Positions 1-8,839 of a stretch of DNA of 64,000 nt are shown in pieces. The translations under genes were made by a program, and so were the position numbers. The notes below the pieces were generated by a model, which saw nothing but the letters and a program-made list of their open reading frames with translations, ran no database searches and was not told where the DNA came from. This stretch comes from Streptococcus sp. S5 (GTDB taxonomy: Bacteria > Bacillota > Bacilli > Lactobacillales > Streptococcaceae): NCBI RefSeq assembly GCF_034134805.1, contig NZ_CP139419.1, positions 558,001-622,000 of the forward strand. The letters run 5' to 3'. The first letter of the stretch is position 1. Every line of letters starts with the position of its first letter.

Positions 1-1742
1 AACGCAAAACAGACGAAGAATTGGCCCTCTTCTTTGAAGGTCTTGGTTGGAAACCAATCTTTGCGAATGTCACTGCAATTTCAGAAGACCACGAAGCTGC
101 ACACGCTTTGTTCGCTGAAAAATTGGACGAAGCAATTGAAGAAATCAAGAAAGTCCAAGCAGAAGCTCGTAAAGGTTCTGCTGAAGAAGCAACTCAACCA
201 GTTTACCCTGTCTTGATTGCTCGTATTCCTAAAGGTTGGACTGGTCCAAAAGCATGGGAAGGCACACCAATCGAGGGTGGATTCCGTGCGCACCAAGTGC
301 CAATCCCAGTAGATGCTCACCACATGGAGCATGTTGATGCTCTTCTTTCATGGTTGGAATCTTACCGTCCAGCTGAATTGTTCGACGAAACTGGTAAACT
401 AGTTCCTGAAATTGCTGAAATTGCACCAAAAGGTGACCGTCGCATGGCGATGAACCCAATCACAAATGCTGGTGTGATCAAACCAATGAACACAGCTGAT
501 TGGAAGAAACATGCCCTTCAATTCAACACACCAGGTGAAATCATGGCTCAAGACATGATCGAATTTGGTAAGTATGCGGCAGACTTAGTAGATGCGAACC
601 CAGATAACTTCCGTATCTTCGGTCCAGACGAAACCAAATCAAACCGTCTTCAAGAAGTCTTCACACGGACAAGCCGTCAATGGTTAGGACGTATGAAACC
701 AGACTACGATGAAGCCTTGAGCCCTGCTGGTCGTGTCATTGACTCTCAATTGTCAGAGCACCAAGCAGAAGGAATGCTTGAGGGATATGTCTTGACAGGT
801 CGTCATGGATTCTTCGCTTCTTACGAATCCTTCCTTCGTGTTGTGGATTCTATGATCACTCAACACTTCAAATGGTTGCGTAAGTCTAAGACACATACAA
901 CATGGCGTAAAAACTACCCAGCCTTGAACTTGATTGCAACTTCAACTGTCTTCCAACAAGACCACAATGGTTACACTCACCAAGATCCAGGTATCTTGAC
1001 TCACTTGGCAGAAAAAACTCCTGAATATATCCGTGAGTACTTGCCAGCAGATACCAATAGCTTGCTTGCAGTGATGGATGAAGCCTTCAAGGGAGAAGAT
1101 GTGATCAACTTGATCGTTTCTTCTAAACACCCACGTCCGCAATTCTACTCAGCAGCTGAAGCAGAAGAATTGGTTCGTGAAGGATACAAGGTGATCGATT
1201 GGGCATCAACTGTTTCAGCAGATGAAGAGCCAGATCTTGTTATTGCAGCCGCGGGTACTGAGCCAAACCTAGAAGCTCTTGCTGCCATTACAATCTTGCA
1301 CAAAGCCTTCCCAGAATTGAAGATCCGCTTTGTCAACGTTATCGACATCTTGAAATTGCGTCACCCATCCGTTGATGCGCGTGGACTTTCAGATGAAGAG
1401 TTCGACAAAGTCTTCACAACTGATAAACCAGTCATCTTTGCCTTCCATGGTTACGAAGGCATGATCCGTGATATCTTCTTCAACCGTTACAACCATAACC
1501 TTCGTGTGCATGGTTACCGTGAAAACGGGGATATCACCACACCATTTGATATGCGTGTGATGTCTGAGTTGGATCGCTTCCACTTGGCACAAGATGCAGC
1601 TAATGCAGCTCTTGGAGCAGAAGCAGCTGAATTCGCAGCTCAAATGGATGAAACAATCGCCTTCCACCATGACTACATCCGTGAAAACGGAGACGACATT
1701 CCAGAAGTTCAAAACTGGAAATGGGAAAACGTGAATAAATAA
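1..1742 (+). CDS. xfp: Xylulose-5-phosphate/fructose-6-phosphate phosphoketolase (5'-truncated by window edge)
   Basis: Thiamine-diphosphate enzyme that splits xylulose-5-P or fructose-6-P with phosphate into acetyl-phosphate plus glyceraldehyde-3-P or erythrose-4-P; in streptococci it feeds acetate and ATP formation. The reading frame is open from base 3 and encodes about 580 residues ending in NVNK; the family is about 790 residues, so roughly the first quarter lies outside the window. The visible part has the central and C-terminal transketolase-like domains (for example [12 protein letters not shown] and [18 protein letters not shown]). The first in-frame ATG or TTG here is not the true start. 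A repeat A copy starts 6 bp after the stop and probably supplies the terminator. Identification is firm; regulation cannot be judged without the promoter. Confidence 0.95.
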   Translation, partial: RKTDEELALFFEGLGWKPIFANVTAISEDHEAAHALFAEKLDEAIEEIKKVQAEARKGSAEEATQPVYPVLIARIPKGWTGPKAWEGTPIEGGFRAHQVPIPVDAHHMEHVDALLSWLESYRPAELFDETGKLVPEIAEIAPKGDRRMAMNPITNAGVIKPMNTADWKKHALQFNTPGEIMAQDMIEFGKYAADLVDANPDNFRIFGPDETKSNRLQEVFTRTSRQWLGRMKPDYDEALSPAGRVIDSQLSEHQAEGMLEGYVLTGRHGFFASYESFLRVVDSMITQHFKWLRKSKTHTTWRKNYPALNLIATSTVFQQDHNGYTHQDPGILTHLAEKTPEYIREYLPADTNSLLAVMDEAFKGEDVINLIVSSKHPRPQFYSAAEAEELVREGYKVIDWASTVSADEEPDLVIAAAGTEPNLEALAAITILHKAFPELKIRFVNVIDILKLRHPSVDARGLSDEEFDKVFTTDKPVIFAFHGYEGMIRDIFFNRYNHNLRVHGYRENGDITTPFDMRVMSELDRFHLAQDAANAALGAEAAEFAAQMDETIAFHHDYIRENGDDIPEVQNWKWENVNK

Positions 1743-1747
1743 GAAAA

Positions 1748-1922
1748 GAGAGTGGGACAGAAATCGGTAATTCGTTAGAATTCGATTTCGTCGTCCCACC
1801 TCCGCACAGTTGAGTAGGGCTGTAAAAGCTGATGAAATCAGCGTAGTAGAGCCCACTCAACCACTGCGTCTTGCTCGACAATCCAAAAATAATTGAGAGG
1901 CTAGGACTTTTGTCCCAGCCTC
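1748..1922 (+). repeat. Repeat A, copy 1 (175 bp)
   Basis: One of five near-identical 175-bp elements. Ends are imperfect inverted repeats: GAGAGTGGGACAGAA at the left and, read from the other strand, GAGGCTGGGACAAAA at the right. Inside are stems GTGGGAC/GTCCCAC and GTTGAGTAGGGCT/AGCCCACTCAAC, and the right end is a hairpin (GAGGCTAGGAC/GTCCCAGCCTC) followed by TTTTG. Identical over all 175 bp to the copy at 44422. Confidence 0.9.
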
Positions 1923-2021
1923 TTTTGTGATGAACAGCAAGTAACAAAAGGAAGAGACTGAAAATAGATGTTCGGAAATCAAGCGTTTTCCAATAAAATT
2001 GTAAGAGTTTCCAGGAAAATA

Positions 2022-2050
2022 TTGAAGTAAAAACGAAAAAATAGTAAAAT
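2022..2050 (+). promoter_or_regulatory. Promoter of the 5'-nucleotidase gene
   Basis: TTGAAG, 17-bp spacer, TAAAAT. The leader that follows contains a small hairpin, TTCTCC-TTTTT-GGAGAA (2086-2102), of unknown role and without a U-tract. Confidence 0.6.
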
Positions 2051-2131
2051 GGAAGAGCTGATTGCAGCAAATCAACTGTTCTGCGTTCTCCTTTTTGGAG
2101 AAGTATCCTACATTAGAAAATGGAGTATTCT

Positions 2132-4240
2132 ATGAAGAAAAAAATTATCTTGAAAAGCAGTATCCTAGCGGTCGCTGCGGGTCTTAGTGTTTTTGCGATC
2201 AATAGCGTTTTTGCAGACGAATTGCCCGTGCAGTTTATGGGCGTCAATGACTTCCACGGTGCCTTGGAACAAACAGGGACAGCTCGTTTAGAAGGTGAAA
2301 CTGTGAAAAACGCAGGAACAGCCCCACTTTTGGCAACCTATTTGAACGATTCGCAAAAAGACTTTGAAACAGAGAATGCAGGAACGCCTAATGCCAGCAT
2401 CCGTGTGCAAGCGGGAGATATGGTTGGCGCTAGTCCAGCCAACTCTGCCCTCCTTCAAGATGAACCAACTGTAAAAGTCTTCAATGAAATGAACTTTGAA
2501 TACGGAACTCTTGGTAATCACGAGTTTGACGAAGGACTTGGTGAATTCAACCGGATCATGAAGGGAGAAGCCCCAACACCTGGTCAATTCAATAAGATCG
2601 TCGATGAGTATCCTCATGAAGCTTCAAAACAAGAAGTTGTAATTGCCAACTTGGTTGACAAAGATACCAATAAAATCCCATTTGACTGGAAACCTTATAC
2701 CATCAAAGAAATCCCAGTCAACGACAAGACCGTTAAGGTCGGATTTATCGGGGTTGTTACGACAGAATTCCCAAATCTTGTTTTGCGTAAAAATCACGAA
2801 CAATACCGTGTTTTGGATGAAGCAGAATCGATTGCTAAATATGCGCGTGAATTAAATGACCAAGGTGTGCATGCTATCGCTGTCTTGGCCCACGTTGCTG
2901 CCACTAGTAAGAATGGTGTAGCAGAAGGTCCTGCTGCAGATATGATCAAAAAATTAAACCAAATCTATCCTGAAAACTCAGTGGATATCGTCTTTGCAGG
3001 TCACAACCACCAATATACAAACGGGATGGTTGGAAATACCTTGATCGTTCAAGGTACCTCTCAAGGGAAAGCTTACTCGGATGTCCGTGGGGTCCTAGAT
3101 ACAGATACAGCTGACTTTGTCAAAGCTCCAACTGCTAAAATTATTGCGGTGGATCCATCGAAAGGCAAAGCAAAAGATGCCAAGGTTCAAGCGATCATCG
3201 ATGACGCCAATGCGACGGTTAAAAAGGTAACAGAAGCAAAAATCGGTACAGCAGACAAGGCTGAAAATATTACCCGTGAGTTGAATGCGCAAAAAGAAAG
3301 TGCTGTTGGAGATTTGGTCACAGCAGCGCAACTAGATATTGCCAAAAAATCAGGTTATCCGGATGTTGACTTTGCCTTCACCAACAATGGAGGAATCCGT
3401 GCAGACCTCGTGGTGAAACCAGACGGAACAGTAACTTGGGGTGCAGCTCAAGCGGTGCAACCATTTGGAAATATCCTTCAAGTAGTTGAAATTACTGGAG
3501 ACCAAATCTACAAGGCATTGGACCAACAATATGATGAGAAAGAGCTTTACTTCTTGCAAATGGCAGGGATCAAGTACACCTATACGAAACCAGCTGATGC
3601 AACAGAAGAAAATCCATATAAGGTCGTGAAAGCTTACAAGGCAGATGGAACTGAAATTGATCGCAACAAGACCTACAAGGCGATTATCAACGACTTCTTG
3701 TATGGTGGCGGAGATGGCTTCTCAGTCTTCCGCGATACAAAATTGATCGGTGCGATTAATCCAGATACTGAAGTCTTTATCCAATACATCGAAGATGTGA
3801 ATAAGGCAGGGAAGAAGTTGTCTGCTTCAATCTTGGGCAATAAGACCTTTGTGGAAAAAGTGGAAGAAGAAACACCAACTCCAGAACCACAACCACAACC
3901 TCAACCAACTCCAGAACCACAGCCAGCGCCAGTTGATCCAGTAAGTCCTGTAAATCCAGTTCATCCTGTAGCTCCAGTGTCTCCTGTTACCCCAACTCCT
4001 CAACCTGAAAGCCCAGTAAGCCCAGCTCAACCAGCTGCAAGCGAAACAAAAGAAGTGGCAACAAACAAACCAGTCGCTGTCACTTATCATACAGGTGGTC
4101 AAGCGGAAGTAGTTGCTACACCAGCAACCGGTCTTCCAAAAACAGGTCAAGAAGAATTGGCTTCAACCGTCCTTAGCCTCTTTGGCATGACCTCACTAGC
4201 TTTAGCAGGCTTTGTAGCCAGCAAAAAACGCGAAGGCTAA
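2132..4240 (+). CDS. LPXTG-anchored surface 5'-nucleotidase
   Basis: Secreted metallophosphoesterase predicted to release adenosine from AMP and other nucleotides at the cell surface; such streptococcal enzymes are linked to immune modulation by adenosine. The start at 2132 (702 residues) is chosen over the in-frame ATG at 2120 because GGAG lies 6 bp before it. Order of domains: signal peptide ending near VFA-DE (residue 28), metallophosphatase domain with NDFHG (39-43), GDMVG and GNHEFD (128-133) and GHNHQ, then the 5'-nucleotidase C domain with NNGGIR and GGGDGFS. A proline-rich wall-spanning stretch full of PxP and PV repeats (about 585-640) precedes LPKTG (668), a hydrophobic segment and a KKREG tail, so sortase A should anchor it. 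Monocistronic between its own promoter and a terminator. Confidence 0.93.
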   Translation: MKKKIILKSSILAVAAGLSVFAINSVFADELPVQFMGVNDFHGALEQTGTARLEGETVKNAGTAPLLATYLNDSQKDFETENAGTPNASIRVQAGDMVGASPANSALLQDEPTVKVFNEMNFEYGTLGNHEFDEGLGEFNRIMKGEAPTPGQFNKIVDEYPHEASKQEVVIANLVDKDTNKIPFDWKPYTIKEIPVNDKTVKVGFIGVVTTEFPNLVLRKNHEQYRVLDEAESIAKYARELNDQGVHAIAVLAHVAATSKNGVAEGPAADMIKKLNQIYPENSVDIVFAGHNHQYTNGMVGNTLIVQGTSQGKAYSDVRGVLDTDTADFVKAPTAKIIAVDPSKGKAKDAKVQAIIDDANATVKKVTEAKIGTADKAENITRELNAQKESAVGDLVTAAQLDIAKKSGYPDVDFAFTNNGGIRADLVVKPDGTVTWGAAQAVQPFGNILQVVEITGDQIYKALDQQYDEKELYFLQMAGIKYTYTKPADATEENPYKVVKAYKADGTEIDRNKTYKAIINDFLYGGGDGFSVFRDTKLIGAINPDTEVFIQYIEDVNKAGKKLSASILGNKTFVEKVEEETPTPEPQPQPQPTPEPQPAPVDPVSPVNPVHPVAPVSPVTPTPQPESPVSPAQPAASETKEVATNKPVAVTYHTGGQAEVVATPATGLPKTGQEELASTVLSLFGMTSLALAGFVASKKREG

Positions 4241-4265
4241 GTTCTTCATCCGTTAACTTACCCTA

Positions 4266-4300
4266 AAAAACGTCCGTTCTATAAAGAAACGGACGTTTTT
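4266..4300. terminator. Bidirectional terminator between convergent genes
   Basis: AAAAACGTCCGTT/AACGGACGTTTTT hairpin with A-tract and T-tract on the two sides, suited to both converging transcripts. Confidence 0.85.
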
Positions 4301-4304
4301 GATC

Positions 4305-4718
4305 TTAGGCTGTTTTCTCCACCCAGACACTGCGGACAAAGAAGAGGCTGATCAGAGCTAGTGCTAGAAAGGCGACTCCAAGGTAATAATAGGGTTGATC
4401 CATTGTGGTAGATCGACCAGAGAGGTTGACAATCCCTCGGTAGAGGGCTCCGGCTGTTAGCGTAGCCACTCCTGAATTCCAAAGATTGAGACTCAGGCGA
4501 GAGAGGCCTTTCACCATCAACTGTAGAAGCACTAGTAGGGCGCCACCGATCAAAGGAATCAAGAAGAGGTAGTGCATGAAGGCAGAGGTTTCGCCAAAAC
4601 TAAAGTGTTCATAGATGCGACTTCCGACAAAGAAGAAAGCTGAAATCAGAGTGTACCAGAGAATCGTTTTTTTCAACCGTTGTTTAATAGGATTAGTAAC
4701 CGATGTAGACAATGTCAC
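4305..4718 (-). CDS. Small polytopic membrane protein of the glycan operon
   Basis: 137 residues with about four hydrophobic helices (ILWYTLISAFFFVG, YLFLIPLIGGALLVLL, GVATLTAGALYRG, LGVAFLALALISLFFV). I do not recognise a named family. It is the last gene of a three-gene minus-strand operon and overlaps the end of the phosphodiester glycosidase gene by 26 bp, which points to coupled translation and a shared task in cell-envelope glycan assembly or turnover. The charged C-terminus WVEKTA is probably cytoplasmic. A function beyond membrane location is not supported by sequence. Confidence 0.7.
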   Translation of the reverse strand: MTLSTSVTNPIKQRLKKTILWYTLISAFFFVGSRIYEHFSFGETSAFMHYLFLIPLIGGALLVLLQLMVKGLSRLSLNLWNSGVATLTAGALYRGIVNLSGRSTTMDQPYYYLGVAFLALALISLFFVRSVWVEKTA

Positions 4719-5595
4719 TCACCGCCCTTTCTGAGATAGTACCATTTGTTGTTGGTTTGTTAATGACTTGGCCATTGAAGTAAAGGGTAGAAGATCCACC
4801 CCCATCCAGGTTGTAGGCTGTTTTAACGCCATACGATTTCATCACTTCCGCTAATTGGTAGAGAGAAAGCCCTTCACTTTCTGAAGTCCGTCCGTCTGAC
4901 ACGACGATAATGTAGTGGTTTTCATCGATGATCCCAATCGCTGTCCGTGGGTTGGATGCCATAGATTGCCCGACCTCTGAGTTGGTATCGATGGTAATTT
5001 CTCCATTTTCAACTAAGGAAGGACCGAAAGCGAGGAGATTGACGACCCCGTCCTTGACCAATTGATCCGCAGAGATCTCATCTTCGTAGATAATTTTGAA
5101 GGATCCATCCTTGTAAATGGCTAGGTCCCCATTGCTTGAATCTTCCCGAACGGTATCTCGGTAGACCACTCCATTTCGGATGACGTATCCTGTACTGTTA
5201 GCCCCGTAATAGTCACCATTCACTGCCAGAATGGCACTGTTGTTGGCGGCTGTGACAGAGGTCTTAGCAGTCACGTTGGTTCCGTAAGTATTTTGTGCAA
5301 AGGCTGTTTTGAGGTAGTCAGATGAGCTGACTGTGATATCTGCGATGTAAACCTGGGTATTTTCAACCGTTTTTTCTGTTAGGCTCACCTGGATATTGTC
5401 ATCTGAATAGCTAGTATCGGTCGTTGTAGCCGATGCAGCTGCTTTTTTGGCTGCCTTGGTGTCCGTAGTCGTAGCTTTTACAGTTTGGATGGCATCGGAT
5501 AAGACAAAGGTCTTGAGCATCGAGTAGCTAAAACTGCTGGTCAAAAGAAGGCCAAAGCAGGCAGCATAGGTGTAGGATTTTTTAAAGAATTTCAT
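4693..5595 (-). CDS. Secreted phosphodiester glycosidase (NAGPA/DUF2233 domain)
   Basis: 300 residues: an N-terminal signal or anchor helix (about 8-28), a threonine/alanine-rich linker with repeated TTTDT (about 40-65), then the phosphodiester glycosidase domain named after the human uncovering enzyme NAGPA. Family landmarks are AVNGDYYG, NPRTAIG, VVSDGR and the C-terminal NLDGGGSST block (262-270). Family members hydrolyse sugar-1-phosphodiester bonds, so a cell-wall glycopolymer or exopolysaccharide phosphodiester is a likely outer-surface substrate (inference). It overlaps the upstream GT2-GtrA gene by 14 bp and the next gene by 26 bp, so all three are co-translated. Confidence 0.85.
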   Translation of the reverse strand: MKFFKKSYTYAACFGLLLTSSFSYSMLKTFVLSDAIQTVKATTTDTKAAKKAAASATTTDTSYSDDNIQVSLTEKTVENTQVYIADITVSSSDYLKTAFAQNTYGTNVTAKTSVTAANNSAILAVNGDYYGANSTGYVIRNGVVYRDTVREDSSNGDLAIYKDGSFKIIYEDEISADQLVKDGVVNLLAFGPSLVENGEITIDTNSEVGQSMASNPRTAIGIIDENHYIIVVSDGRTSESEGLSLYQLAEVMKSYGVKTAYNLDGGGSSTLYFNGQVINKPTTNGTISERAVSDIVYIGY

Positions 5596-6634
5596 GGTGG
5601 GGAGCAGTCCTTTCTTTGAAGATCACTTTTTTCTGGATCACCCATGAGACCAGAAAGAGGAGGAAGCCGACAACAATCTTACTGATCAGGAGATTGAGCC
5701 CGAAAGCAGTATAGAAGAGTCGAATCAAGAGCGTATCGAGAATAAAGAGGCCAAGAGCTAGGCCAAAGTAGCCACTTCCAGTTTTAGCGACGCTGTCTTT
5801 GTTCTTAAAGACTAGGTGCTTATTGGTCGAGTAGTTAAAGATGGAACTCGTTACACGAGCGATCCCATTGGCTAGGAGAATACGTAGACTAATGGGCACG
5901 GCCATCATCACGAAGAGGAAGAAGGCGTAGACCAGATAGTCAACGATAAAACTACTCAGAGAGGAGAGGGCAAACTTGAACATGTCCTTGTAGATCATGA
6001 GGCCATCTCGAATAGGTCGGAAGTGGGAGCCTTCGTTGTCATTGATGTAGACCGTCTCGATGGGAACTTCCACGATGGGGAAGGACTTGCTTGCTGCAAG
6101 GAGAACATTCATCTCATACTCATAGCGCTGTCCTTCAACCTCAAGCATGAAAGGCAAGAGATTCGTAGTGAAAGCCCGTAAGCCTGTTTGGGTATCGCTG
6201 ACCGCCACTCCGGTTTGTTGCTTAAACAAGAAGCGGGTCAATTTATTCCCGAAAGCAGAACGCAAAGGAACTTTTCCAGAGAAGGCGCGTGCTCCTAGAA
6301 TAAGTGCTCCAGGATGCTCTTGAGATTGGTTAACAACCCTGAAAATATCCCAAATTTTGTGCTGACCGTCTGCATCAGCTGTAACAATGCTTCCATAGGT
6401 ACCTCTTTCTAGGATGTAGGCATAAGCAGTCTTGAGAGCTTGCCCTTTTCCTTGGTTGTGCTCATGAGTCAGAACTGTCGCAAGACCCTCTAATTTGTCA
6501 AAAATTACTTTCTTGTCAGCGTCACTCCCATCGTCGACAACGATGATGTGGAGATCGCTCTTAGCGTGGACCAAGCGAACCAGTTTGACAAGATTCAGAT
6601 CTGGTTGATAGGCGGGGATGATAAGATAATTCAT
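5582..6634 (-). CDS. GT2 glycosyltransferase fused to a GtrA-type membrane domain
   Basis: 350 residues. Residues 1-210 are a DPM-like GT2 domain (PAYQPD at the N-terminus, VVDDGSD at 32-38, DADGQ at 87-91, DTQTGLRAF); residues 220-350 carry four hydrophobic helices of the GtrA family, including NFSTNK-like SIFNYSTNKHLVFK. Such proteins usually charge undecaprenyl phosphate with a sugar and help deliver it across the membrane for glycan decoration. RBS GAGGAACGATT precedes the ATG. A TATACT -10-like box lies about 40 bp upstream, but I see no good -35. First gene of the operon with the phosphodiester glycosidase. Confidence 0.88.
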   Translation of the reverse strand: MNYLIIPAYQPDLNLVKLVRLVHAKSDLHIIVVDDGSDADKKVIFDKLEGLATVLTHEHNQGKGQALKTAYAYILERGTYGSIVTADADGQHKIWDIFRVVNQSQEHPGALILGARAFSGKVPLRSAFGNKLTRFLFKQQTGVAVSDTQTGLRAFTTNLLPFMLEVEGQRYEYEMNVLLAASKSFPIVEVPIETVYINDNEGSHFRPIRDGLMIYKDMFKFALSSLSSFIVDYLVYAFFLFVMMAVPISLRILLANGIARVTSSIFNYSTNKHLVFKNKDSVAKTGSGYFGLALGLFILDTLLIRLFYTAFGLNLLISKIVVGFLLFLVSWVIQKKVIFKERTAPHHEIL

Positions 6635-6833
6635 AATCGTTCCTCGTTTCTTGAGATTTGTTGTAGCTAGTATAAAGACTCAAGCTTAAAGCTAACTGAT
6701 ATCAGTTTTCTTTAAGGAAAGAGGAGAAAGAAGGGAAAGAGTTTTTTCTATAAAATGTCATATTTTAGGACATTTCTTTCTTTTTTCTCGAAGGGGACGT
6801 CCAGAATCATTTTTCAAATCCTAAAGATAATTC

Positions 6834-6908
6834 TTGCCTTTGTTCGAAAAGTCTGGTATAATAGTTTCTTGTGAGTAAACCTCACTTACCCCTTGCAAAG
6901 ACAGGGGG
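6834..6908 (+). promoter_or_regulatory. Promoter and structured leader of rpsF-ssb-rpsR
   Basis: TTGCCT, 17-bp spacer, TATAAT (6857-6862) with a TGG extension. The leader has two hairpins, GTGAG/CTCAC (6871-6885) and CCCCT/AGGGG (about 6889-6907), before AGGAGG. Leaders of rpsF operons in other bacteria can bind S6:S18; the hallmark CCG loop is not evident here, so autoregulation is only a possibility. Confidence 0.7.
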
Positions 6909-6937
6909 TCATTAGTCCAAAAGGAGGAACATTATCA

Positions 6938-7228
6938 ATGGCTAAATACGAAATTCTTTATATTATTCGTCCAAACATTGAAGAAGAAGCTAAAAACGCT
7001 TTGGTAGCACGTTTCGATTCTATCTTGACTGACAACGGTGCAACTGTTGTTGAATCAAAAGATTGGGAAAAACGTCGTCTTGCATACGAAATCCAAGATT
7101 TCCGTGAAGGACTTTACCACATCGTAAACGTTGAAGCGAACGACGCTGTAGCTCTTAACGAGTTCGACCGTCTTTCAAAAATCAACGGTGACATTCTTCG
7201 TCACATGATCGTAAAAGTTGACGCGTAA
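6938..7228 (+). CDS. rpsF: 30S ribosomal protein S6
   Basis: 96 residues, [13 protein letters not shown] to MIVKVDA, the usual length of bacterial S6, which binds the platform of the 30S subunit together with S18. The ATG at 6938 follows an AGGAGG at 6922-6927; an in-frame upstream ATG at 6893 lacks a Shine-Dalgarno sequence and lies in the structured leader. First gene of rpsF-ssb-rpsR, a conserved order in Firmicutes; 20 bp separates it from ssb. Confidence 0.97.
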   Translation: MAKYEILYIIRPNIEEEAKNALVARFDSILTDNGATVVESKDWEKRRLAYEIQDFREGLYHIVNVEANDAVALNEFDRLSKINGDILRHMIVKVDA

Positions 7229-7248
7229 GAAATCATCAGAGGTGACTT

Positions 7249-7746
7249 ATGATTAACAATGTTGTACTTGTCGGTCGTATGACCCGTGATGCTGAACTTC
7301 GCTACACTCCAAGCAATCAAGCAGTTGCTACTTTCAGCCTAGCTGTCAACCGCAACTTCAAGAGTCAAAATGGAGAGCGCGAAGCCGATTTCATCAACTG
7401 TGTGATCTGGCGTCAGCAAGCAGAAAACTTAGCCAACTGGGCTAAGAAAGGTGCTTTGATTGGGATTACCGGTCGCATTCAAACACGTAATTACGAAAAC
7501 CAGCAAGGTCAACGTGTTTATGTCACTGAAGTCGTAGCAGACAGCTTCCAACTATTGGAAAGCCGTGCAGCACGCGAAGGGCATGCAGGTGGTGGCTATT
7601 CATCAGGCAACGGTGGTTTTGCTGGAAATGCAACCCCAAGTTTTGGTGGATCTGAACCAAGCAATGCAGCGCCAAACTTTGGTCGTGAAGAAAATCCATT
7701 TGGAGCGAATCCAATGGATATCTCAGACGACGATCTTCCATTCTAA
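7249..7746 (+). CDS. ssb: Single-stranded DNA-binding protein
   Basis: 165 residues: OB-fold domain (1-110, [41 protein letters not shown]), a glycine/asparagine/proline-rich linker (about 115-155) and the acidic tip DDDLPF that recruits replication and repair partners. Full length and position between rpsF and rpsR identify it as the housekeeping SSB (SsbA type), not the shorter competence-induced SsbB. Transcribed from the rpsF promoter. Confidence 0.96.
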   Translation: MINNVVLVGRMTRDAELRYTPSNQAVATFSLAVNRNFKSQNGEREADFINCVIWRQQAENLANWAKKGALIGITGRIQTRNYENQQGQRVYVTEVVADSFQLLESRAAREGHAGGGYSSGNGGFAGNATPSFGGSEPSNAAPNFGREENPFGANPMDISDDDLPF

Positions 7747-7787
7747 GAATGGGTTTAACGAATTAAAACTATAAAGGAGAATTAAAC

Positions 7788-8027
7788 ATGGCTCAACAAC
7801 GTCGTGGCGGATTCAAACGCCGTAAAAAAGTTGATTACATCGCAGCAAACAAAATCGAATATGTCGATTACAAAGATACTGAGCTTCTTAGCCGTTTCGT
7901 TTCAGAACGTGGGAAAATCCTTCCTCGTCGTGTAACTGGAACTTCAGCGAAGAACCAACGTAAAGTAACAACAGCTATCAAACGCGCTCGCGTAATGGCT
8001 TTGATGCCTTTCGTAAACGAAGATTAA
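7788..8027 (+). CDS. rpsR: 30S ribosomal protein S18
   Basis: 79 residues, rich in Lys and Arg ([41 protein letters not shown]), typical of S18, the S6 partner on the small subunit. RBS AAAGGAG lies upstream of the ATG. Last gene of the operon; the first of a run of tandem terminators overlaps its stop codon. Confidence 0.97.
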   Translation: MAQQRRGGFKRRKKVDYIAANKIEYVDYKDTELLSRFVSERGKILPRRVTGTSAKNQRKVTTAIKRARVMALMPFVNED

Positions 8028-8175
8028 AAAAGAGGTCCAGTGGACCTCTTTTTCACGAGCTTGAAAATAAAAAAGCGAGTAAGACCCTAACGGGTCTTTT
8101 TTTCACGAGCGTGGAAATGTAAGAGCGAGTTGAGGTCCGGTGGACCTCTTTTTCAGACCCTTTGGATCTTTTTTT
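8026..8175 (+). terminator. Run of three to four tandem terminators after rpsR
   Basis: Hairpins H1 (8032-8048, GAGGTCC/GGACCTC), H2 (8082-8097, AGACCC/GGGTCT), H3 (8132-8148, GAGGTCC/GGACCTC) and an imperfect H4 (8155-8168), each followed by 5 to 7 T. Linkers of 26-27 bp (8054-8080, 8104-8130, about 8175-8200) are related to each other (CACGAGCnTGgAAATgtaaaAGCGAGT-like), so the block arose by duplication. Confidence 0.8.
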
Positions 8176-8283
8176 GCGAGCATAGAAATGTGGTAGTGAG
8201 TTAGGTCCGTGTGAAGCTCTTTGACCTTTCTCAAGCTCTAATTATGCTATAATGATGAAGAAAAAGGTATCAAGGAGCGCAAC

Positions 8284-8805
8284 ATGAAGGAAGGTGTAAT
8301 CATCAGGAGGATGATAAAGGCAGATATTGAGCACATCTCTAAAGCCTTTATCCACCAAGGGTGGCCAGGTAGAGAGGATATCCTGACTAGCTATTTTCAG
8401 GAACAGGAGAATAGAGAGAGGGACGTATTAGTAGCTGAGTCGGATGGATTTGTGGCAGGTTATATCACTATATTGCCTGTTGCCAAGCACGGCCCTTTCG
8501 TGGGAGTCTATCCTGAACTATCTGATTTTAATGTTTTTGAGCCGTTTAGAAATCGAGGAATTGGGAATCAACTTTTAGAAGAGGCGGAAAAAAGAGTCCG
8601 GCTACTATCAGAGATTGTTACTTTAGGGGTTGGTTTACACTCGGGTTATGGCCCAGCTCAAAGACTGTATGTCAAACGGGGCTATATCCCAGATGGATCT
8701 GGGGTTTGGTTTAGTGATCACCCCTTGGCCCCTTACAGTTCTTGTGAAAACAATGATGACTTAGTCCTCTATTTTTCAAAAAGATTGAACAGGGAAATAC
8801 AGTAA
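8284..8805 (+). CDS. GNAT-family acetyltransferase
   Basis: 173 residues with a GNAT fold: the acetyl-CoA loop is FRNRGIGNQLLEEAE (about 90-105) and the C-terminal strand region is YVKRGYIPDGSGVWF. The substrate is unknown; the form resembles small-molecule N-acetyltransferases. The start at 8284 has AAGGAG 6 bp before it. An extended -10 TGCTATAAT (8248-8253) with TTGACC 21 bp upstream (too long a spacer) probably drives it. Alone between the rpsR terminator run and a bidirectional terminator. Confidence 0.85.
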   Translation: MKEGVIIRRMIKADIEHISKAFIHQGWPGREDILTSYFQEQENRERDVLVAESDGFVAGYITILPVAKHGPFVGVYPELSDFNVFEPFRNRGIGNQLLEEAEKRVRLLSEIVTLGVGLHSGYGPAQRLYVKRGYIPDGSGVWFSDHPLAPYSSCENNDDLVLYFSKRLNREIQ

Positions 8806-8810
8806 AACAA

Positions 8811-8835
8811 AAACGGATGAAAACTTCATCCGTTT
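8811..8835. terminator. Bidirectional terminator
   Basis: AAACGGATGAA-AAC-TTCATCCGTTT followed by CTTTT; lies between the convergent GNAT and DUF1129 genes. Confidence 0.8.
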
Positions 8836-8839
8836 CTTT

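Noticed and set aside
3827..4150. Minus-strand open frame rich in Trp, opposite the proline-rich part of the nucleotidase
   Set aside because: It is the reverse image of proline codons (CCA/TGG), with no start signal; typical shadow of a repetitive coding sequence.
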